Below are positions 1 through 7,093 of a stretch of 12,020 nt of DNA, piece after piece. Each line of letters begins with the position of its first letter. Within the stretch, counting starts at the first letter, position 1. The stretch is from M3007 sp041160955 (GTDB lineage Bacteria; Bacteroidota; Bacteroidia; Chitinophagales; Saprospiraceae), in the NCBI GenBank assembly GCA_041160955.1, contig JBEAVK010000364.1, positions 1-12,020 of the forward strand, in the 5' to 3' direction. A model generated the notes under the pieces. That model saw only the letters and a program-made list of their open reading frames with translations. It was not told the origin of the DNA and did not search any database. The position numbers were made by a program, and so were the translations under genes.

Positions 1-198
1 TTGGTTTTCAGCGGTTATCCGTGAGTGATTAAGTTTTTGTGTTTCGTTTATTTCGAAGTTTGGCGTACTATCTCCGAGGAAACATTCATGCTTTATCGTC
101 AGATCATAGCCTTGTTTAGGCAACTTGTTCGTAAGATACTGTGCATTAACAGACTGAATAACATACAAAAACAAAAGCAATATAAGGGATTTTTTCAT
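1..198 (-). CDS. Secreted protein of unknown function, N-terminal part (runs off left edge)
   Basis: An open frame starts at the ATG whose complement is at 196-198 and stays open for all 66 codons to the window edge. The N-terminus is a textbook Sec signal peptide: MKK, then a leucine-rich hydrophobic core (residues 4-14), then a polar end SVNA with Ala19 as the probable -1 residue and Gln20 as the first mature residue. The mature part that can be seen (YLTNKLPKQGYDL onward) is hydrophilic with one cysteine (Cys39) and matches no family I can name. A perfect Bacteroidota -7 box lies about 80 bp upstream. It is on the same strand as the MtfA-like gene, 130 bp downstream of it, probably as a separate transcript. 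The export prediction is stronger than any functional guess. A plus-strand open frame over 25-243 is its shadow. Confidence 0.72.
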   Translation of the reverse strand, partial: MKKSLILLLFLYVIQSVNAQYLTNKLPKQGYDLTIKHECFLGDSTPNFEINETQKLNHSRITAENQ

Positions 199-278
199 AT
201 CGTTTTTACCATTTTTCAATTATGCTGGAAAGTGGAAATGTAATGTTTCATCTTAAAAATTATTTTGTGAAAGATAGT

Positions 279-287
279 GCAAATATA
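279..287 (-). promoter_or_regulatory. Bacteroidota -7 promoter box for the secreted-protein gene
   Basis: On the minus strand this reads TATATTTGC, a perfect match to the Bacteroidota -7 consensus TAnnTTTG. No TTG -33 element is seen at the usual spacing. Transcription would start near 272, giving a leader of roughly 75 nt before the ATG at 198. The surrounding 199-328 is AT-rich and holds nothing else I can support. Confidence 0.5.
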
Positions 288-328
288 GCACATTTTATCG
301 GATGTAATATCTTTTCTAAATATTTTTT

Positions 329-1135
329 TTAAACCGTATCAAACACCTCTGCAACTTCCAATAATTCCCCTCGAAACGCCACTGGAAACAGGTGGTACAA
401 GCAAAGTGCCACGGGTAATGCAGCAATACCCGCAATGCCTATACTACTCTCCACCTCTTGTCGGCTCCATCCGCTAATACGCTCTAGGTCTTCCCATTCC
501 ACCGCTGGTGGCGTGGGTACTAGGGGGTATTTTGATAAAAAAATCTTAGCGTATTCGTATAAGGCTACGTTAAACTGCTGGTTGGGCTGGGCAAAACTTT
601 CCATCACAGATTTGGCACTCAGCAAGATACAGTTTTCGGGTGCATAAGTCTCGGAATGGTGGCGATAAGGGAATTCTGGCGACAAAAATGCATCGGGCGA
701 TACAATCACTTTTTCGTATTGAGGGAATAAAAACTCCGATTGTCGCCAAGTAATAATCACCGATTGGGTTGCAATAGCCGTTTGGATATCCGGCGGAACG
801 TTGTCATCTGGCATATTTTTGGTGAGCCATTCTGTGGACATACGGGTGAGTGCTAATCGGTCGCGGAATGTTTTTTGTTCTGCCGGATCTAGCCTTTGGT
901 AAAAACCGCAAAACCGTTGCAATGCTTTTTCAACGCCTTCACCGAGTTCAGGTGGGCGTTTGCTGTACCACCACCAGTTAATTTGAGGCGCAAGTACCCA
1001 AATCAAAGCAGCAATAACCAAAAATGGTACCATCCAAATTGCGCCAGCACCATCGTGTGTCCAGGCATAATAAAGTACCCCTAATGCACCAATAATAAAA
1101 GGGATAGACGTGTAATGAGCGAAAACGACTTTCAT
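329..1135 (-). CDS. MtfA-like (peptidase family M90-like) membrane protein with a lost zinc site
   Basis: This is a 268-residue protein with two likely N-terminal transmembrane segments (about residues 9-26 and 32-49), then a soluble domain. The segment WWWYSKRPPEL after the second helix, the helix FCGFYQRLDPAEQKTFRDRL (75-94) and the stretch VIVSPDAFLS (143-152) followed by ILLSAKSV resemble the MtfA zinc-dependent peptidase family. In that family the core motif is HEFAH within a context like NV.LHEFAH. Here the same place reads NVALYEYAK (residues 189-197): the glutamate remains, but both zinc-binding histidines are Tyr193 and Lys197. The downstream acidic ligand motif is also not recognisable, so it is probably a non-catalytic relative. 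It begins 5 bp after the lpxD stop codon, so the two are almost certainly co-transcribed. MtfA in E. coli binds the regulator Mlc, but no partner is suggested here. The family assignment comes from motif memory, not a search. Confidence 0.68.
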   Translation of the reverse strand: MKVVFAHYTSIPFIIGALGVLYYAWTHDGAGAIWMVPFLVIAALIWVLAPQINWWWYSKRPPELGEGVEKALQRFCGFYQRLDPAEQKTFRDRLALTRMSTEWLTKNMPDDNVPPDIQTAIATQSVIITWRQSEFLFPQYEKVIVSPDAFLSPEFPYRHHSETYAPENCILLSAKSVMESFAQPNQQFNVALYEYAKIFLSKYPLVPTPPAVEWEDLERISGWSRQEVESSIGIAGIAALPVALCLYHLFPVAFRGELLEVAEVFDTV

Positions 1136-1140
1136 GTGTG

Positions 1141-2172
1141 TTAGTTTTTGATTGCTTTTTCAACTACCCGCAACCTTTTGGCCAAATCGGGCAATTCTTT
1201 GAAAACGATATAAGCGCGTACATAATCGCTATATGGAATGGCTGGACTACCAAAAAATGCTTGGTTTTCTACTTTTATCGTAGATCCAACACCGCTTTGC
1301 GCTTGTAGGCGTGTGCCTTTGGCCAATATGATATGTCCTGCAATGCCCACTTGGCCCCCCAATTGGCAATTCGAGCCAATTTTTGCGCTACCAGCCACCC
1401 CTACCTGTGCAGCCATGGCAGTATGTTCTCCTATTTCTACGCCGTGTGCAATATGGACGAGGTTGTCCAGTTTTACACCATTATGTACTAAGGTGCTACC
1501 CATTCCCGCGCGGTCGATACAGGTATTGGCTCCTATTTCTACGTTATTGCCAATACGAACATCGCCTACTTGCGGTATTTTTTGCCAACTACCATCGGGC
1601 ATGGGCGCGTTGCCAAAACCATCGGCACCGATCACCGCATTGGCATGGATGATACAATCTGACCCAATTTGGCAATCATAAAATACCTTAACGCCAGGGT
1701 GCAGCACCGTATTGTTCCCTATTTTTACGTTTTTGCCCAAGAATACCTGTGGTGCGATGACACAATTATCCCCAATGCTGACTCCCGCCTCTAAAACAGT
1801 AAAAGCACCAACGGACGTACCTTGTCCAATAGTGGCCTCGGGGTGGATGGCTGCTTGTGCGGATATTTCTGCTTTTGCAGGACGACTATTCGCATCTGCA
1901 AATTGTTCGAGCAGCAATGCTAGGCTTTTGCGCACGTCAGGTACGCGGAGTAGGGTAGTTGTAACGGGCTGGGTAGGCACAAAATCTGCGCCGACCAGTA
2001 GTATGGATGCCTGTGTTGTGTATGCGTAGTGCTCGTATTTAGGATTGTCAAAAAAGGCAAAATCGCCCTCCTTGGCATCTTCAATACGCATGGGACGGGA
2101 TACGGTGGCATTGGGATTACCCTCGATGGTGCCACCCAAAAGGGCTGCTAATTGTGCTGCTGTTACTTTCAT
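1141..2172 (-). CDS. lpxD: UDP-3-O-acylglucosamine N-acyltransferase
   Basis: LpxD transfers a 3-hydroxyacyl chain from ACP to the 2-amino group of UDP-3-O-acylglucosamine, the third step of lipid A synthesis, in the cytoplasm. I chose the ATG at 2170-2172 (343 residues), because MKVTAAQLAALLGG is the expected start of the uridine-binding N-terminal domain. The open frame extends 16 codons further to 2220, but those residues look non-homologous and overlap the promoter region. From about residue 100 the protein is a left-handed beta helix of hexapeptide repeats (IGNNT, IGSDC, IGNNVEIG). It carries the conserved DGFGNAP and KIPQVGDV segments and the VHIAHG motif, whose His243 matches the catalytic His239 of E. 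coli. Length is normal for the family. It is first in a minus-strand unit with the MtfA-like gene and divergent from accA. Confidence 0.96.
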   Translation of the reverse strand: MKVTAAQLAALLGGTIEGNPNATVSRPMRIEDAKEGDFAFFDNPKYEHYAYTTQASILLVGADFVPTQPVTTTLLRVPDVRKSLALLLEQFADANSRPAKAEISAQAAIHPEATIGQGTSVGAFTVLEAGVSIGDNCVIAPQVFLGKNVKIGNNTVLHPGVKVFYDCQIGSDCIIHANAVIGADGFGNAPMPDGSWQKIPQVGDVRIGNNVEIGANTCIDRAGMGSTLVHNGVKLDNLVHIAHGVEIGEHTAMAAQVGVAGSAKIGSNCQLGGQVGIAGHIILAKGTRLQAQSGVGSTIKVENQAFFGSPAIPYSDYVRAYIVFKELPDLAKRLRVVEKAIKN

Positions 2173-2199
2173 TATTTGATGTTGAAGTGAAAACGTGGC

Positions 2200-2228
2200 G
2201 CAAAGTTGCGCATTCATCAAATAACCAA
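2200..2228 (-). promoter_or_regulatory. Putative lpxD promoter
   Basis: On the minus strand 2208-2200 reads CAACTTTGC, one mismatch from TAnnTTTGC. A TTG (2228-2226) lies 17 bp upstream of it, within the range described for Bacteroidota promoters. The start site would fall near 2194, about 20 nt before the chosen lpxD ATG at 2172. This favours that ATG over the earlier one at 2220. The assignment rests on short motifs and is tentative. Confidence 0.4.
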
Positions 2229-2238
2229 TGTACCTTTG
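2206..2238 (+). promoter_or_regulatory. Putative accA promoter
   Basis: TACCTTTG at 2231-2238 is a perfect TAnnTTTG -7 box. A TTG at 2206-2208 lies 22 bp upstream, near the long end of the accepted spacing. Transcription would start near 2245, giving a leader of about 22 nt before the accA ATG. Its -33 element lies inside the -7 box proposed for lpxD on the other strand, so the two promoters interleave. Confidence 0.55.
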
Positions 2239-2266
2239 TTCAAATTTTTCGAGACGTATTTGAAAT

Positions 2267-3280
2267 ATGGCTACAACTTTTATGGATTTTGAGAAGCCTT
2301 TGGAGGCACTTTACGAGCAGCTGGACAAGCTGAAGGAAGTGGGCGAACAAGGCGAAGTGGATGTAACAATGATGGTGCGGGAATTGGAACAGAAGATTGC
2401 ATCCAAAAAAAGCGAAATTTACGCCAACCTTACAGGCTGGCAACGTGTCCAATTGAGCAGACACCCCGAACGGCCTTACACGCTGTTTTACCTCAACACA
2501 ATTTGCAAAAAATTTATTGAACTGCACGGCGACCGCTATGCAGGTGATGATAAAGCGATTGTGGGCGGTTTAGCGGATATAGATGGTCAGACCGTTATGG
2601 TGATTGGTCATCAAAAAGGGACAAACACCAAAATGCGGCAATATCGCAATTTTGGTATGGCCAACCCGGAGGGCTATCGTAAAGCATTACGCCTGATGAA
2701 AATGGCCGAACGCTTTGGTTTTCCGGTGGTTACCTTGATTGATACGCCCGGTGCTTTTCCTGGCCTTGAAGCCGAACAACGCGGACAAGCAGAAGCGATT
2801 GCACGTAATTTGTTCGAGATGGCGCAGTTGAAAGTACCCATTATCTGTTATATTATAGGTGAAGGTGCTTCTGGGGGTGCATTAGGGATTGGCCTTGGCG
2901 ACAAGGTGTTTATGTTGGAGCATACTTGGTATTCAGTTATTTCACCCGAAAACTGTTCCACTATATTATGGCGTTCTTGGGAGTTTAAAGAGCAAGCCGC
3001 AGAAGCACTTCGTTTGGATGCCGATTCTATGTTGTCCTTTGGATTAATCGATGGTATAGTAGAAGAGCCTATTGGTGGCGCGCACAATGCACCAGAAACA
3101 ATGGCCATTACGCTGAAGGCACATATTTTAAAAGAATTATCTATGCTAGTAGGCCAAGACCCCGAAGAGCGGATTATGACGCGTATCCACAAATACGAAC
3201 AAATGGGTAGGTACGATCATTTTACGCCAGAATTGCTCGTTAAAGACCAAGAAAAGGGCTCAAAAAAAAATAAAAAATAG
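2267..3280 (+). CDS. accA: Acetyl-CoA carboxylase carboxyltransferase, alpha subunit
   Basis: AccA pairs with AccD to move the carboxyl group from biotin-carboxyl carrier protein to acetyl-CoA, making malonyl-CoA for fatty-acid synthesis. The 337-residue protein has the typical N-terminal helical region (DFEKPLEALYEQLDKL), the WQRVQLSRHPERPYT segment, and HGDRYAGDDKAIVGG. The crotonase-fold core includes QKGTNTKMRQYRNFGM, GFPVVTLIDTPGAFPG and GEGASGGALGIG (198-209), followed by SVISPENCSTILWR. E. coli AccA has 319 residues; the extra length here is mostly a Lys-rich C-terminal tail. The ATG at 2267 gives five residues before the conserved DFEKP; the ATG at 2282 is a possible alternative. It is the first gene of a plus-strand unit, 21 bp ahead of lpxC-fabZ. 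No partner accD is in the window. Confidence 0.97.
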   Translation: MATTFMDFEKPLEALYEQLDKLKEVGEQGEVDVTMMVRELEQKIASKKSEIYANLTGWQRVQLSRHPERPYTLFYLNTICKKFIELHGDRYAGDDKAIVGGLADIDGQTVMVIGHQKGTNTKMRQYRNFGMANPEGYRKALRLMKMAERFGFPVVTLIDTPGAFPGLEAEQRGQAEAIARNLFEMAQLKVPIICYIIGEGASGGALGIGLGDKVFMLEHTWYSVISPENCSTILWRSWEFKEQAAEALRLDADSMLSFGLIDGIVEEPIGGAHNAPETMAITLKAHILKELSMLVGQDPEERIMTRIHKYEQMGRYDHFTPELLVKDQEKGSKKNKK

Positions 3281-3301
3281 ATACTCCTAAAAATCGTAAA
3301 T

Positions 3302-4696
3302 ATGAATCAGACTAGTCTTCAAAATCCTATTTCTATTCAGGGTGTTGGTTTACATAGCGGTAAGCAGGTCACATTGACGATGAAACCGGCACCTGCTGGG
3401 CATGGATATCGTTTTCAAAGGATCGACTTAGACGACCAGCCCGTTATTCCCGCTGATGTTAAATTGGTCATTTCTACCAACCGCAGCACAACGCTAAAAA
3501 GCGGTGAAGTGCAAGTATCTACCGTAGAACATGTGCTTTCAGCGTTATACGGCTGTAGTATTGATAATGTGCTTTTGGAGATAGATGGCCCCGAAATGCC
3601 TATCATGGATGGTACAGCGTTGCCATTTGTACGTGCAATTGAAGCGGCTGGTACCGTAACTTTGGATACCGCACGCGAATATTTTGAGATTACCACCCCC
3701 ATTTCGTACCGTGATGAAGTGACGGGTACAGAGTTGATGGCCTTACCTGCCGATCATTTTGAGGCTACTGTGATGATTGATTTTAATTCACCAGTATTGG
3801 GGCCACAATTTGCTTCTTTGACCAATATTGAACGTTATAAAGACGAAATTGCACCTTGTCGCACCTTTGTTTTTTTGCATGAATTGGAAAAATTAATGGA
3901 AATGGGGCTCATCAAAGGTGGTGACTTTGAAAATGCCATTGTCATTGCTGATCGTGTAATGGAACAAGATGAATTGGATATTTTAGCCAAAAAAATGGGC
4001 CGTCCTTCGATAAAAATTGAAAGAGAGGGCGTGTTAAATACCGTTCAATTACATTTTTCCAATGAGCCTGCCCGCCATAAATTATTAGATGTAATGGGCG
4101 ACTTGGCACTCATTGGCAAGCCCATCCGAGGTAAAATAGTAGCAACCAAGCCAGGACATACCGCAAATGTGGAATTTGCTAAAATTCTAAAGAAACATTA
4201 CACAGAGCAGCGGAAAATGGTTGGTATTCCGCGCTACGATTCGGAAAAAGAACCAGTATTGGATTATGCGGGTATTATGCAACTCTTACCACATCGCTAT
4301 CCATTCCTATTAGTGGACAAAATTATTGAGTTGAGTGAAACACATGTAGTAGGTATAAAAAATATTACCATGAACGAAGCGTTGTTTCAAGGGCATTTCC
4401 CTAATAATCCGATATTCCCGGGCGTATTACAGATCGAAGCAATGGCGCAAACAGGTGGTATATTAGCCTTGTCTAATGTAGCCGATAAAGGAAATTGGGA
4501 TACTTATTTCTTAAAAATAGATAATACACGTTTCAAGGCAATGGTTCGCCCCGGAGACACGTTAATACTTAAATTAGAGTTGCTAGAGCCTATCCGTAGG
4601 GGCATCGTACACATGCAGGGCACTGCGTATGTGGGTAGCAAAATCGTATCGGAAGGAGAACTGACCGCTCAGATTGTACGGCGCAATAAAGATTAA
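3302..4696 (+). CDS. lpxC-fabZ: Bifunctional UDP-3-O-acyl-GlcNAc deacetylase / 3-hydroxyacyl-ACP dehydratase
   Basis: One 464-residue chain joins two enzymes. Residues ~1-300 are LpxC, the zinc deacetylase that commits the pathway to lipid A. Visible are GVGLHSGK, STVEHVLSALYG (Glu76, His77), RHKLLDVMGDLAL with His259 and Asp263 matching the E. coli zinc ligands His238 and Asp242, and GHTANVEFAK with His286 matching His265. Residues ~320-464 are FabZ, the hot-dog-fold dehydratase of fatty-acid elongation: LLPHRYPFLLVDKI, GHFPNNPIFPGV (His365) and QIEAMAQ (Glu379), with the expected 14-residue spacing of the catalytic pair. Both active sites look intact. This fusion is known in Bacteroidota and places two enzymes that compete for 3-hydroxyacyl-ACP use on one polypeptide. 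It lies 21 bp after accA and 27 bp before lpxA, so one transcript is likely. Confidence 0.97.
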   Translation: MNQTSLQNPISIQGVGLHSGKQVTLTMKPAPAGHGYRFQRIDLDDQPVIPADVKLVISTNRSTTLKSGEVQVSTVEHVLSALYGCSIDNVLLEIDGPEMPIMDGTALPFVRAIEAAGTVTLDTAREYFEITTPISYRDEVTGTELMALPADHFEATVMIDFNSPVLGPQFASLTNIERYKDEIAPCRTFVFLHELEKLMEMGLIKGGDFENAIVIADRVMEQDELDILAKKMGRPSIKIEREGVLNTVQLHFSNEPARHKLLDVMGDLALIGKPIRGKIVATKPGHTANVEFAKILKKHYTEQRKMVGIPRYDSEKEPVLDYAGIMQLLPHRYPFLLVDKIIELSETHVVGIKNITMNEALFQGHFPNNPIFPGVLQIEAMAQTGGILALSNVADKGNWDTYFLKIDNTRFKAMVRPGDTLILKLELLEPIRRGIVHMQGTAYVGSKIVSEGELTAQIVRRNKD

Positions 4697-4723
4697 TTGC
4701 GGCGTGTAACAGGACAAATAAAC

Positions 4724-5515
4724 ATGAACATATCCGCTACTGCTTTTCGGGACATACATCCCGGAGCCAAAATTGGCAATAATGTCCATATAGGCTCGTT
4801 CACCGTCATCGAAGAGGATGTGGTGATCGGGGATAATTGCCGTATTGGTTCAAATGTACATATTTTTAATGGCACCCGCATTAGTGATGGTGTTCAAATA
4901 TTTCCATTTGCCTCTATCGGTGCTACGCCTCAATCGCTGCGGAAAGAAGAAGAAAAAGCATTGCTCGAAATTGGTAGTGGCACCATTATTCGCGAATCGT
5001 GTACCATCAATCGGGGTAATCCTTCTTTTGGTGGTAAAACAATTATTGGTCAAAATTGCCTGCTCATGGCCTATGTGCATGTTGCACACGATTGTAATGT
5101 AGGTAATAATTGTGTTTTGGCTAATAATGTTACCCTTGCCGGACATATTGAAGTGGGCAAATATGCCACTTTGGGTGGTATGGTTGCGGTACATCAGTTT
5201 GTGCATATAGGAGAGCAGACCATGATCGGCGGCGGCTCTTTGGTGCGCAAAGATGTGCCACCATTTGTGACAGCCGCCCGCGAACCATTGTCGTATGCGG
5301 GTATCAATTCTATTGGCTTGCGCCGACGCGGGTTTTCTACCGAAGATATGCACCATATTGAAGATATTTACCGCGTGCTTTTCGTCCGAGGGTATAGTAT
5401 GCGCAAAGCCTTGGATATTGTAGAGCATGAATTGCCACAAACGAAATTTTCACAACAAATTTTGGGATTTGTACGCAATGCTAAGCGGGGGTTGATGAAA
5501 GGGTATAAGGCTTAG
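4724..5515 (+). CDS. lpxA: Acyl-ACP--UDP-N-acetylglucosamine O-acyltransferase
   Basis: LpxA adds a 3-hydroxyacyl chain from ACP to the 3-OH of UDP-GlcNAc, the first and reversible step of lipid A synthesis. The ATG at 4724 gives 263 residues, matching the family (E. coli 262) and beginning just before the first hexapeptide repeat (HPGAKIGNNVHIG). A TTG at 4697 in the same frame would add nine unrelated residues and directly abuts the previous stop codon, so I rejected it. Visible features are the left-handed beta helix, QSLRKEEE (UDP-GlcNAc side), AYVHVAHDCNVGNN with the catalytic His of the AHD motif, GGMVAVHQF, and the C-terminal helical domain after GLRRRGFS. The glycine matching E. coli Gly173, part of the acyl-length ruler, appears to be kept in IGGGSLV, but chain length cannot be read from that alone. 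It is the last gene of the accA unit. Confidence 0.96.
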   Translation: MNISATAFRDIHPGAKIGNNVHIGSFTVIEEDVVIGDNCRIGSNVHIFNGTRISDGVQIFPFASIGATPQSLRKEEEKALLEIGSGTIIRESCTINRGNPSFGGKTIIGQNCLLMAYVHVAHDCNVGNNCVLANNVTLAGHIEVGKYATLGGMVAVHQFVHIGEQTMIGGGSLVRKDVPPFVTAAREPLSYAGINSIGLRRRGFSTEDMHHIEDIYRVLFVRGYSMRKALDIVEHELPQTKFSQQILGFVRNAKRGLMKGYKA

Positions 5516-5548
5516 GTGTACATTGAAATATTGAATTATAATACATAC

Positions 5549-5586
5549 AACAATGGCCACCTCGAAAACCCGAGATGGCCATTGTT
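5549..5586. terminator. Bidirectional hairpin terminator between lpxA and the hexomutase gene
   Basis: Arms at 5549-5564 and 5571-5586 pair at 15 of 16 positions (one C-A mismatch at 5560/5575) around a 6-nt loop. The right arm ends in TTGTTT on the plus strand. On the minus strand the arm is followed by a short TTGT and an AT-rich stretch. It lies midway between two convergent genes, as expected for a shared terminator. The U-tract is weak on both sides. Confidence 0.72.
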
Positions 5587-5617
5587 TATCTAATACATCA
5601 ACGCGCAGCGTAGTAAT

Positions 5618-7021
5618 TTAAACCAAAATAGTCGCCTTTGTAGCATCGAGCATTTCACGTGCTTGTGCGAGCGAATCCGCTTGCGCATACACGCGCAATA
5701 CCGGTTCGGTACCCGAAGCGCGCATCATAATCCATTTGTCACCACCGAGGCGGAATTTCCAGCCGTCGAAATCTTCCATTGATTCCACTTTGTATTGGCC
5801 AAATGCCTTATATCCACCTGATTTACAAGCGGCTACAATGGCTTGTTTTTGTGCGTCGGTGATGTGTAGGTCGTCGCGTTCGAAAGCGAATGTACCTACA
5901 ATATCATAAACTTCCTGTACAAGTCCTTTGATTGTTTTACCTGTCTTAGCCATAAATTCAAAGATCAGCAGACCCATCCAAACGCCGTCGCGCTCGGGAA
6001 TATGGCCTTTTACGGCCAATCCGCCGGACTCTTCACCGCCTACAAGTACATCTTCGTTGACCATAATTTCGGCGATATACTTAAAGCCGATTTTGGTCAT
6101 TTCTACGGGCAAACCAAATATATCGGCCATTTTTTTCATCTTATCCGTTACAGAGAAGGTGAACACCACTTTGCCGTCCATTTTTTTGTACTTGTGGAGG
6201 TACAACAATAAAATGAGCAACAGGTGGTGGCTGTCCACAAACACACCATCTTCGTCGTACATACCAATACGGTCTGCATCGCCATCATTGGCTAGACCTG
6301 CCGTGATTTTGGGATTTTTGCGTACCGTCTCGCTCAAAAGTTTCAAGTTGCGGTCGATAGGCTCGGGTGCTTGTCCGTGCATACCTGGATTCCAGTCGCA
6401 GTGTAAGAATACGCATTTAGGCAGCAGTTTACGTACGGCGTTTTGGCCGGAGCCATACATTGCGTCATAAGCAATTTTGCCAGCACTTTTTTTAATAGCC
6501 ACCAGATCGAATGCTTTTCGTGCATGACGGAGGTACATCGTTTCGAGGTCTGCATCCACGAGGAGTTTTTTCTTGACCAATTCGCCTACCGTTGGGAGCG
6601 ATTGGAGGGAGCATACTTCGGGGATCAAAGCCTCTACTTGTGCCACATCTGATGGGATCATCGGGCCGCCATAAGCTGCTTTGAGTTTGTAGCCATTGTA
6701 CGAAGGCGGGTTATGGCTTGCGGTAATCACAATACCCAATCCACTTTTGGTTTTCACGACTCCCAAAGAGACCATTGGAGTAGAGACAAAACTCGTGGAA
6801 ACGTGGCATTTGATGCCATAAGCACCCAAAACACGCGCTGTAACTTGGGTGAATAACAAGCCTCCAAAGCGGCAATCATAACCGATCACGGCGCTTTTCA
6901 TCTTGTTCTTTTTCATAAACAACGCGGTGCCCTCGGCCACGCGCATTACGTTGTCAACGGTATATTCGTCGGCGATAATGGCTCGCCAGCCGTCGGTACC
7001 AAATTTGATGGGAACTGCCAT
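5618..7021 (-). CDS. Alpha-D-phosphohexomutase (phosphoglucomutase/phosphomannomutase family)
   Basis: This 467-residue cytoplasmic enzyme moves phosphate between C6 and C1 of a hexose phosphate by way of a phosphoserine. The four signature regions are in order: FGTDGWRA at the start, VITASHNPPSYNGYK with the phosphorylated Ser102, the Mg-binding loop DGDADR (246-251), the sugar-selecting loop GGEESGG (328-334), and the phosphate-binding loop RASGTEPVLRVY (434-445). All key residues look intact. It could be a phosphoglucomutase, a phosphomannomutase or a dual enzyme. The sugar loop alone does not settle this and differs from the typical GlmM pattern, so no symbol is given. The start MAVPIKFGTDGW is the only sensible one. 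It stands alone on the minus strand with its own -7 box and a leader of roughly 65 nt. Its product may feed the sugar nucleotides used by envelope glycosylation. Confidence 0.93.
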   Translation of the reverse strand: MAVPIKFGTDGWRAIIADEYTVDNVMRVAEGTALFMKKNKMKSAVIGYDCRFGGLLFTQVTARVLGAYGIKCHVSTSFVSTPMVSLGVVKTKSGLGIVITASHNPPSYNGYKLKAAYGGPMIPSDVAQVEALIPEVCSLQSLPTVGELVKKKLLVDADLETMYLRHARKAFDLVAIKKSAGKIAYDAMYGSGQNAVRKLLPKCVFLHCDWNPGMHGQAPEPIDRNLKLLSETVRKNPKITAGLANDGDADRIGMYDEDGVFVDSHHLLLILLLYLHKYKKMDGKVVFTFSVTDKMKKMADIFGLPVEMTKIGFKYIAEIMVNEDVLVGGEESGGLAVKGHIPERDGVWMGLLIFEFMAKTGKTIKGLVQEVYDIVGTFAFERDDLHITDAQKQAIVAACKSGGYKAFGQYKVESMEDFDGWKFRLGGDKWIMMRASGTEPVLRVYAQADSLAQAREMLDATKATILV

Positions 7022-7093
7022 TTTTTTAGATTGTATTGTTGTTTAATGAGGTACTTAGGGATGCCCCAAGGCCCTCTGTTTTGTTTGCGATGC

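Noticed and set aside
25..243. Plus-strand open frame of 72 codons
   Set aside because: It is antisense to the signal-peptide gene starting at 198, has low-complexity content and no recognisable motif.
299..330. Possible terminator after the MtfA-like gene
   Set aside because: Only a 5-bp AT-only stem with T-run on the wrong strand can be drawn; too weak to call.
1238..2029. Plus-strand open frames opposite lpxD
   Set aside because: They mirror the hexapeptide-repeat codons of lpxD on the other strand and show Pro/Ala/Thr-rich nonsense composition.
2173..2220. Upstream 16-codon extension of lpxD to ATG at 2220
   Set aside because: The extra residues do not resemble the LpxD N-terminus and would overlap the probable lpxD promoter; MKVTAAQLA is the expected start.
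4697..4723. TTG start giving LpxA nine extra residues
   Set aside because: The TTG directly abuts the preceding stop codon, and the extension lies outside the family's normal start and length.
4850..5440. 196-codon minus-strand open frame inside lpxA
   Set aside because: Although long, it is a shadow of lpxA, with a homopolymeric Phe run and no family signature.
5928..6470. 180-codon plus-strand open frame inside the phosphohexomutase gene
   Set aside because: It is antisense to a fully conserved enzyme and Ser/Pro/Ile-rich without motifs.
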